Source: Sva-07 sp963698435
GTDB lineage: Bacteria; Actinomycetota; Acidimicrobiia; Acidimicrobiales; Ilumatobacteraceae
Reading direction: 5' to 3'
Length of the DNA stretch: 64,000 nt
Assembly: GCA_963698435.1 (NCBI GenBank)
Contig: CAVOQV010000018.1
Coordinates: 124,001-188,000, forward strand
Position numbers and translations under genes: made by a program. The notes beneath the pieces were generated by a model. The model was not told the origin of the DNA and did not search any database. It worked only from the letters and a program-made list of their open reading frames with translations. Shown here one piece after another: positions 54,910 to 61,746 of this stretch (positions are counted from its first letter, which is position 1; every line of letters starts with the position of its first letter).

Positions 54910-55542
54910 ATGGCCGAACTCACCGACGGGTCCGTGCCCGACGCCGACGTGGTCACCCTCGCCGACGGCGGACGGGTCCTGGTCCGTGAGCTCCTGCCGT
55001 CCGATCGCGACGAGCTGGCCGAGCGATACCTCGAACTGTCTCCCGAGGCGCGTCGGCTGCGGTTCTTCAATGCTCCCGACCATCTGTCCGAACGGCTCCT
55101 CGACTATCTGATGGACGTCGACGGACCCGATCGGTGTGCCGTCGTCGCGTTCGCCCTGGACGACGAGGGCACGCCCGGTGTCGGAATCGCCCGCTACGTC
55201 CGCAGCCGGGAGGATCCGACATGTGCCGAAGCGGCGGTCACCGTCCTCGACCGCTACCAGAACCGTGGCATCGCGACCACGCTGCTGCGCCTCCTGGCGG
55301 ATCATGCACGAGATGCCGGGATCTCGACGTTCACCGCCACGGTGATGTGGGAGAACCGGAAACTGCTCGACGGGCTCCGGGCGTTCGGCGCCGTCGTCGA
55401 GCCCAGCGAACCCGGTATCGCATCAGTGCGGATCGCGCTGCCCGACCCCGAGACCGCCGTGCCCGAGTCCGATCTGCATCGTGCACTGCGCATCTTCGCC
55501 GCCGGGGTCGACGAGATGATCGGGCTGCGCTTCGAACGCTGA
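54910..55542 (+). CDS. GNAT acetyltransferase
   Basis: A 210-residue GNAT domain with DRDELAERYLELSPEARRLR and HLSERLLDYLMDVDG near the N-terminus and the acetyl-CoA loop YQNRGIATTLLRLLADHARD. This resembles the acetyltransferase domains of Pat-like lysine acetyltransferases (acting on acyl-CoA synthetases), though without a cyclic-nucleotide domain. Its position right after an acyl-CoA synthetase makes acetylation of that synthetase an attractive but unproven idea. Confidence 0.82.
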   Translation: MAELTDGSVPDADVVTLADGGRVLVRELLPSDRDELAERYLELSPEARRLRFFNAPDHLSERLLDYLMDVDGPDRCAVVAFALDDEGTPGVGIARYVRSREDPTCAEAAVTVLDRYQNRGIATTLLRLLADHARDAGISTFTATVMWENRKLLDGLRAFGAVVEPSEPGIASVRIALPDPETAVPESDLHRALRIFAAGVDEMIGLRFER

Positions 55543-55566
55543 GGGTGCGTCCGCACACACCTCGGA

Positions 55567-55592
55567 TCCCGGCCCGACGAGCGACGCCGGGA
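55567..55592. terminator. Short hairpin between convergent genes
   Basis: TCCCGGC and GCCGGGA form a 7-bp stem around 12 bases between the convergent GNAT and CFA-synthase genes. There is no U tract. Confidence 0.4.
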
Positions 55593-55608
55593 CCTGGACC
55601 TGCCGGGC

Positions 55609-56919
55609 TCAATCCCAATCCCGGCGCGTCGGCGGCAGGTCGGTGGGCCGTCGAACCGACTTGACCCCGAGCGTCTGATAGAGCTGCAACCCGTTGTCCA
55701 GGAAACCGTTGATCGACCCCGACATGTAGAGCCTCCAGACCCGGGCCCGTCGTTCTCCAACCAACTCCACCGCGGTGTCCCAGCGCTCGTCGAGGTTGGC
55801 GACCCACCGACGCAGGGTCTCCGCGTAGTGCTCTCGTAGGTTCTCGACGTCTCGCACTTCGAAGCCGACGCGCTCCATGGCCGAGATCGTGTCGGCGAGG
55901 TCGAGAAGTTCGCCATCGGGGAACACGTATCGTCCGACGAACGACCGCGACGACATGCGCGAACCGCCCACCGACGCGATCGCGTGGTTGAGCAGTCGGC
56001 CGCCATCGCGCAGCAAGCCGTACAGCGTCGAGACGTAGCGCTCCATGTTCTTCGCTCCGACGTGTTCGGCCATCCCGATCGACGAGATCGCATCGAAGGG
56101 TCCGTCCTCGATGTCCCGATAGTCCTGCAGGCGGATCTCGATGCGATCGTCGAGCCCCGCATCCGCAACGCGCTCACGACCCAGCGCCGCCTGTTCCTCA
56201 CTGATGGTGATGCCGACCACGTCGACGTCGTGGTCGCGCGCAGCGTGCAGCGCCATCGACCCCCAGCCGCACCCCACGTCGAGCAATCGTGGCCGACTTC
56301 CCGGCGAGGTCGACCGGAATCGTTCGTCGGCGAGACCAAGCTTTCGGCAGATCAGCTCGTGCTTGGCTGCCTGCGCATCAGCGAGATCGACCTCCGACGT
56401 GACGAACCTGGCGCACGAGTACGTCATCGCGGGGCCGAGCACGAGCCGGTAGAAGTCGTTGCCGACGTCGTAGTGGTGACCGACGGACTGTCGGTCTCGC
56501 CGGATCGAGTGTCGGATCCCTCGCGGGACGACTTCCTCGGGTGGGGTCGGAGGTGGAACACCCAGTGCGCCGACCGAACGGGCGGTGGACAGCACTACGG
56601 GGATCGCCGCTGCCGCCACTTTGACGTCGTCGGGCATCGACGCCTGCAGTGCTCGGAGGGTCTCGGCGAGATCACCGCTGGTGTCGAGATCGCCGCAGAC
56701 GTAGGCCCGTGCGAATCCGAGTTCACCTGGCGCCCACGCGATCCGTCTCACCGCGTCGGGCGACGTCACGCGCAGCGTGTGGCATGTTGCTCCCCCATCG
56801 TCCGAAGCGATGGTGCTGCCATCCCAGAATTCGAATCCAACAGGCAGTGGCTGGCCCAGCAGCGCCGTCAACATCGGCTCCATCACTTCCGCCACCGGCT
56901 TGTCGTCGTCCGTCGTCAT
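55609..56919 (-). CDS. cfa: Cyclopropane-fatty-acyl-phospholipid synthase family protein
   Basis: SAM-dependent methyltransferase of the CFA/mycolic-acid methyltransferase family, acting on membrane lipid double bonds. Motif I is LLDVGCGWGSMALHAA. Other family segments are SVGHHYDVGNDFYRLVLGP, MTYSCARF and SIGMAEHVGAKNMERYV. The 436-residue length includes the N-terminal extension usual for actinobacterial CFA synthases. In this location it may contribute to cyclopropane or methyl-branched membrane lipids together with the acyl-CoA synthetase, but there is no shared operon. Confidence 0.9.
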   Translation of the reverse strand: MTTDDDKPVAEVMEPMLTALLGQPLPVGFEFWDGSTIASDDGGATCHTLRVTSPDAVRRIAWAPGELGFARAYVCGDLDTSGDLAETLRALQASMPDDVKVAAAAIPVVLSTARSVGALGVPPPTPPEEVVPRGIRHSIRRDRQSVGHHYDVGNDFYRLVLGPAMTYSCARFVTSEVDLADAQAAKHELICRKLGLADERFRSTSPGSRPRLLDVGCGWGSMALHAARDHDVDVVGITISEEQAALGRERVADAGLDDRIEIRLQDYRDIEDGPFDAISSIGMAEHVGAKNMERYVSTLYGLLRDGGRLLNHAIASVGGSRMSSRSFVGRYVFPDGELLDLADTISAMERVGFEVRDVENLREHYAETLRRWVANLDERWDTAVELVGERRARVWRLYMSGSINGFLDNGLQLYQTLGVKSVRRPTDLPPTRRDWD

Positions 56920-57009
56920 CGGCGCCCCCCGGAACGGACATTCTGTCGCTCAGTCGGCATCCGGTCAACCGGTTGTGTGCGGATGCAGCAGCGAGGTGGC
57001 AGGCAACAC

Positions 57010-57885
57010 TCAGCGAGACGACGAGTCGTCGTGCCGGGCCGGGCGGTTCTGGGCGTGTTGGAACCCGAACCGGCCCTTGATGCACAAGTTGCCGTGAGTG
57101 ATCGGGTTGTCGGGCGGTGAGGTGACCTTCACGATCGTGTTGTCCTGCACGTGGAGTTCCAGCACGCAGCCCACCCCGCAGAACCCGCAGACGGTCTCGG
57201 TCACCACCTGACGCGCCTCGTCCCACGTGTCGGCCGCCCGCATGTCGAACTCGGCCGTCGGCATCAGTGCGCCGGTTGGGCAGACCTGGATGCAGTTGCC
57301 GCAGTAGACGCACGCCGAGTCGGGGAGCGCGACGTCGTGCTCGGTGGAGACGTGCGCGTCGAACCCGCGTCCTGCGATGTCGATGACGAAGCTCTGCTGC
57401 CACTGCTCGCCGCAGGCGTCGACGCACTGGTAGCAGAGAATGCACTTGGAGTAGTCGCGGACATAGAGGTCGTTGTCGACCTTGACCGGCTGGGCGACGG
57501 TCGCTGCGTCGGCGCCGTACCGGGCGGGATCGGCACCGTATTCGTCGATCCATCCGTCGACGTCTGCCGTCAGCGACAGATCGACCGACGATGCGAGGAA
57601 CTCCAGCACCATCCGACGGGCGTGGTCGACGCGTTCGGAGCGCGTGTGCACGACCATGCCGGCCTCGACCGGACGCGAACAGGAGGGCACCAGCGCCCGC
57701 GTCCCTTCGACTTCGACCACACAGAGCCGACAGGCATTCCTCGGAGTGATCGTGTCGCCGACGCAGAGCGTCGGGATCTCGACGCCCCGCGCGTCGCACG
57801 CCTGCAGAATGGTCGTCCCGGCGTCGACGGTCACCTCCGTACCGTCGATCGTCACCGTGAGCGCCCGCACCCGTCCGCCGCTCAT
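57010..57885 (-). CDS. Formate dehydrogenase Fe-S subunit carrying the molybdopterin-domain Fe-S motif (NuoG-like)
   Basis: The 291-residue subunit begins with a 2Fe-2S ferredoxin domain (PTLCVGDTITPRNACRLCVV, then VPSCSRP). The usual HxxxCxxC site of NuoG is replaced by a cysteine-free LEFLASSVDLSLTADVD. Two 4Fe-4S motifs follow (CILCYQCVDAC and CVYCGNCIQVC), and then the Fe4S4 motif normally found at the N-terminus of the catalytic subunit (CGFCGVGC, then HGNLCIKGRFGF). So the N-terminal molybdopterin-oxidoreductase domain is on this protein, while the rest is in the separate 59602-61530 gene. The ATG overlaps the stop of the diaphorase gene (ATGA). Confidence 0.85.
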   Translation of the reverse strand: MSGGRVRALTVTIDGTEVTVDAGTTILQACDARGVEIPTLCVGDTITPRNACRLCVVEVEGTRALVPSCSRPVEAGMVVHTRSERVDHARRMVLEFLASSVDLSLTADVDGWIDEYGADPARYGADAATVAQPVKVDNDLYVRDYSKCILCYQCVDACGEQWQQSFVIDIAGRGFDAHVSTEHDVALPDSACVYCGNCIQVCPTGALMPTAEFDMRAADTWDEARQVVTETVCGFCGVGCVLELHVQDNTIVKVTSPPDNPITHGNLCIKGRFGFQHAQNRPARHDDSSSR

Positions 57886-59579
57886 CGTTCGAACGCTCCG
57901 AGCGTGACGACGGCAGACTCGATCGCGTGGTGCGCGGTCTGGCCGAGCCCGCAGATCGAGGCGTCGGTCATGGCTCGACCGATGTCGGCGAGCAACTCGA
58001 CCTGGCCGCCGCGCACACCGCGTGAGAGGCGCTCGAGCACCTCCTGCTGGCGGACGGTTCCCACGCGGCACGGCACACACTGGCCGCACGACTCGTCGCG
58101 GAAGAACGAGGCGATGCGACGGACCTGATCGACGAGGTCGACGTGCTGGTCGAGCACCATCACCACCCCGGAACCGAGTGAGAGACCTGCTGCACGCACC
58201 GACTCGTGATCGAGCACGAGGTCCAGCGACGCTGGCGAGACGAAGCGTCCGGCAGCGCCACCGAGGAGCACCGCCTGGAGTTCGGAACCCGCTGGGAGCC
58301 CACCGGCCTGTTCGATCATCTCGCCGAGCGTCAGCCCCAGTTCCAGCTCGTGGACACCTGGTCGGGTGACCGCACCCGACAGGCAGAACAGCCGTCGGTT
58401 CGACGTCGCTCGGCCGAGGACGATCGACGGCACGTTCATCAGCGTCTCGACGTTGTTGACCACCGTCGGGAGCGCGAACAGACCCTCCTCGAACGGGTAC
58501 GGCGGCTTGTTTCGCGGTTCGCCGCGGAACCCTTCGATCGAGTTGAAGATCGCGGTCTCCTCGCCGCAGATGTAGGCGCCCGCACCGCGCCGCATGGTGA
58601 TGTCGAAATCGTCTCCGAGGATGCCCTCGCGCCGGAACGTGTCGATCGCCGAGGACAGGGTGGCCTCGGCGTCCGGGTACTCGCCGCGAAGGTAGATCCA
58701 TCCGTGGGCGCAGTCTGCGGCAAGCGCGGCGATCGCCATCGATTCGAGCAGGGCGAACGGATCGTTCTCGATCAGCACCCGATCCTTGAACGTGCCGGGT
58801 TCGGATTCGTCTGCGTTGCACACGAGGTGGCGTGGCTCGGCCGTCTGGTCGCGGACCGCCTGCCACTTGCGCGCCGTCGGGAAGGCGGCACCGCCTCGGC
58901 CGAGCAGGCCGGCAGCGTCGACGAGACGGATCACCGCGTCCGGGCCGATCTCTCGCGCCCGCTGCAGTGCCTCGAGACCGCCGTCGGCAACCCAGGCCCC
59001 GAAGTCGAGCGGTTCGATGCGTCCGGCGCGGGCGAGCAGCACGAGATCAGGGTCGCCCGCCTGGGGGATCGGGCGTCTCGGTCCGGGGACGGCGGTGAGA
59101 TCGCCCAGCCCGTCGGCGGACACGTCGCCGAGCGACACGCGCCGCGGTGTTCGTCCTGCTTCGGTGACGAACGCAGCGGGTGCCTGGTCGCACCTCCCGA
59201 GACACGGCGCCGGGAGCACGCCCTCGGGCAGGCTGTCTTCGCGGACACCCCGGGCCCGGCACACCAGATCGACGCAGGCGTGGACCTGCCGCTGGGGTCG
59301 CTCACGCGTGGAGAACAGGCCGTAGAACGTGACGACGCCGTAGATCTCCGCCGGCGACACGTCGAGACGTTCGGCGATGTGGTCGATCGCCTCGGGGCTG
59401 ATCCAACCGGTCCGGTCGTTGACCGCGTGCAAGGTGGGCAGGAGCAGGTGCCGGCGACGACGGAACGCTGCGCCACCCACGCGATCATGGGTCGCTTCGT
59501 GATCCGGGGTGCCGAGCACGGACTCGATCGCGTCGCGCTCGGACCCGCTCGGAGCGATCCCGCGGGTCTTCAGATCCAT
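57882..59579 (-). CDS. fdhB: Formate dehydrogenase diaphorase subunit (NuoE-NuoF fusion)
   Basis: The N-terminal part is a NuoE-like thioredoxin-fold 2Fe-2S domain: ACVDLVCRARG (Cx4C) and PAPCLGRCDQAPA (Cx3C). The rest is NuoF-like: FMN site GRGGAAFPTARKW with CNADESEPGTFKDR, NAD site GAGAYICGEETAIFNSIEG, and a C-terminal 4Fe-4S motif ESCGQCVPCRVG with CGLGQTAH. This is the diaphorase module that transfers electrons from formate oxidation to NAD. The 565-residue fusion is typical of soluble NAD-linked formate dehydrogenases. ATG 59579 follows the catalytic-subunit gene by 22 bases. Confidence 0.92.
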   Translation of the reverse strand: MDLKTRGIAPSGSERDAIESVLGTPDHEATHDRVGGAAFRRRRHLLLPTLHAVNDRTGWISPEAIDHIAERLDVSPAEIYGVVTFYGLFSTRERPQRQVHACVDLVCRARGVREDSLPEGVLPAPCLGRCDQAPAAFVTEAGRTPRRVSLGDVSADGLGDLTAVPGPRRPIPQAGDPDLVLLARAGRIEPLDFGAWVADGGLEALQRAREIGPDAVIRLVDAAGLLGRGGAAFPTARKWQAVRDQTAEPRHLVCNADESEPGTFKDRVLIENDPFALLESMAIAALAADCAHGWIYLRGEYPDAEATLSSAIDTFRREGILGDDFDITMRRGAGAYICGEETAIFNSIEGFRGEPRNKPPYPFEEGLFALPTVVNNVETLMNVPSIVLGRATSNRRLFCLSGAVTRPGVHELELGLTLGEMIEQAGGLPAGSELQAVLLGGAAGRFVSPASLDLVLDHESVRAAGLSLGSGVVMVLDQHVDLVDQVRRIASFFRDESCGQCVPCRVGTVRQQEVLERLSRGVRGGQVELLADIGRAMTDASICGLGQTAHHAIESAVVTLGAFER

Positions 59580-59601
59580 GGCGTCCTGAACTGTCCGAGC
59601 T

Positions 59602-61530
59602 TCATCGCAGCCCGAGCTTCTCGATGCGCACAGCGGATGCCTTGAACTCGGCGGTGCCCGACTGCGGGTCCGTGGCGTCGATGGTGAGCTGGTTGACGTC
59701 GACGTCGTCGGGGAAGTGGAACGACATGAACACGAGACCAGCGCGCAGTCCGTGATCGATGCGCACCGGGGCTTCGACGACGCCGCGGCGTGACGCGACC
59801 CTGACGACATCGCCCGCGACCACGCCGATCGAGCGAGCGTCGTCGGGGGACAGGTCGATCGTCTCGCCGACACGGTTCGGGCTGCGATATCCCCCCGACT
59901 GGACGCCGGTGTTGTACGAGTCGAGGTGTCGGCCGGTGGTGAGCCGGAACGGGTAGTCGTCGCAGAGCGACTCGGCAGGCGGGTCGTGCGCGACGACGCT
60001 GAACGGCGCTGGCCGGCCTCGATCGGTGGGGTCGTCGGCCCACAGGCGTCCGTGGAGGAACGACGGTTCGAGGGAGTCCTCGTGAGGACACGGCCACTGG
60101 ATGCCGCCGAGCTCCTCGATGCGCGACCATGGCATGCCCGCATGCAGTGGGGACAGTCGACGGACCTCGTCCCACACGTCCTGGTGGGTACCGTAGTCCC
60201 AGGTGTGACCGAGGTGGCGGGCGAGGTCGAGGAGGATGTCGACGTCGTCGCGCGCCATGCCCGGCGGATCGAGCGCCTTGCGGACGCGTTGCACGCGGCG
60301 CTCGGAGTTGGTCACCGTGCCATCCGACTCACACCACGACGCCGATCCCGGCAGCACGACGTCGGCGAGTTTCGCGGTCGTGGTGAGATGGATGTCGAGG
60401 ACGACGAGATGGGCGAGTCCGTCGAGCAGTTCGACCGCGCGGCTCACGTCGGCCTCGGACCGCGCCGGATTCTCTCCGATGACGAGCAGCGAGTGGAGTT
60501 CGTTGCGTTCCATCGCGTCGAACATCTCGGTGAGGTGCCAACCCCTGGACGGTGGAACCGTCGCGTTCCACTCGAGGTCGAACTTGGCCCGGGCGCCGTC
60601 GTCGCTCACGTCCTGAAAGCCGGGCAGCTTGTCGGGAAGGGCGCCCATGTCGCCACCGCCCTGCACGTTGTTCTGTCCGCGCAGTGGTGACAGACCGGCG
60701 CCGTAGCGGCCGACCTGTCCGGTGAGCAGCGCCAGATTGCACAGCGACAGCACGTTGTCGACGCCGTTGTGGTGCTCGGTGATCCCGAGCGTCCAACACA
60801 GCTGGGCGGCTGCCGCTCCCGCGTACGCGTGGGCCAGGTCGCGGATCGCCTCGACGGGCACGCCGGTCACGGTGCTTCCGCGCTCCAACGTCCACTCCTC
60901 GACCGATGCGGCGAACTCGTCGAACCCGCTGGTCGCTCGTTCGATGAAGTCGCGATGGGTGAGGTCGGACGCAATGATCTCGCGGGCGATCGTGTTGGCG
61001 AGCGCGATGTCGGTGCCCACCTCGATGCCGAGCCAACGGTCGGCGAACTGGGCGGTCTCGGTGCGACGCGGGTCGATCACGTACAACTCGGCGCCGGAGC
61101 GAACGGCCTGGAGCACGTGGTGGAAGAAGATCGGATGTGCGTTGCGCGCGTTCGAGCCCCACATCACGATGACATCGGCGGCCTCGGCTTCGGCGTACGA
61201 CGACGTGCCGCCTCCTGCTCCGAACACAGTGGCCAGACCGACCACGGAGGGAGCGTGTCAAGTGCGGTTGCAGCTGTCGATGTTGTTCGTGCCGAACGCG
61301 ATCCGGGCGAGCTTCTGCGCGATGAAGTTCATCTCGTTGGTGGACTTCGAACACGAGAAGACACCGATCGACGAGCCGCTCTCGGCCCTGGCCGAAGCGA
61401 AACCAGCGGCGGCACGCTCGAGTGCCTCGTCCCACGTGGCCGGGCGAAGGATGCCTCCATCTCGCACGAGCGGCTCGGTCAGGCGGTCGAGCGGGCGGTG
61501 ACGGTGCCGACGGTGGGTGCTCCCAGCCAT
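59602..61530 (-). CDS. fdhA: Selenocysteine-containing formate dehydrogenase catalytic subunit (UGA at codon 91)
   Basis: This is a molybdopterin (bis-MGD) formate dehydrogenase domain. A UGA at 61258-61260 interrupts the frame just where the family places its catalytic residue: NNIDSCNRT-U-HAPSVVGLA. Residues on both sides are conserved and in the same frame (PATWDEALERA before; MWGSNARNAHPIFFHHV, GLSPLRGQNNVQG and GDVVRVASRRGVV after), so I read UGA as selenocysteine 91 (His92 follows, as in FdhF). The subunit starts at ATG 61530 and lacks the N-terminal Fe4S4 domain, which lies on the 57010-57885 protein. The protein oxidises formate to CO2, passing electrons to the NuoG/NuoF-like partners. 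Total 642 residues. Confidence 0.9.
61217..61260 (-). promoter_or_regulatory. UGA codon and bacterial SECIS element
   Basis: Downstream of the UGA (61258-61260) the mRNA folds into a six-base stem GUGGUC/GGCCAC (one G-U pair) with the apical loop GGUCU at nucleotides 22-26 counted from the U of UGA. E. coli fdhF, a known selenocysteine gene, has GGUCU at the same distance. A lower stem (GCUCC with GGAGC) can extend it. SelB would bind this loop to deliver selenocysteyl-tRNA. Confidence 0.9.
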
Positions 61531-61746
61531 CGCGAAACGGTAGCCCAACGCAACGAGGCCTGCCGTTGTGGTCCTCATCGATGCGCTGCACCCGTTGCCG
61601 GGTGGTCGGTGCGGTTGTCGCCGTCGATCCCTGTCTTCTTGGTGCCCTTGATCTCCTTGACCTTGGTGTCGCTTCCGTCGCCGGTTGCGCGTCCTCACTC
61701 CTCATCCTGTGACACCCTGACGCCCCGGCGGCCAGCCCCGTCACCG

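Noticed and set aside
61258..61260. TGA in the formate dehydrogenase gene as a nonsense mutation (two-piece pseudogene)
   Set aside because: It sits at the catalytic selenocysteine position, both flanks are conserved in frame, and a GGUCU SECIS hairpin follows at the canonical distance.
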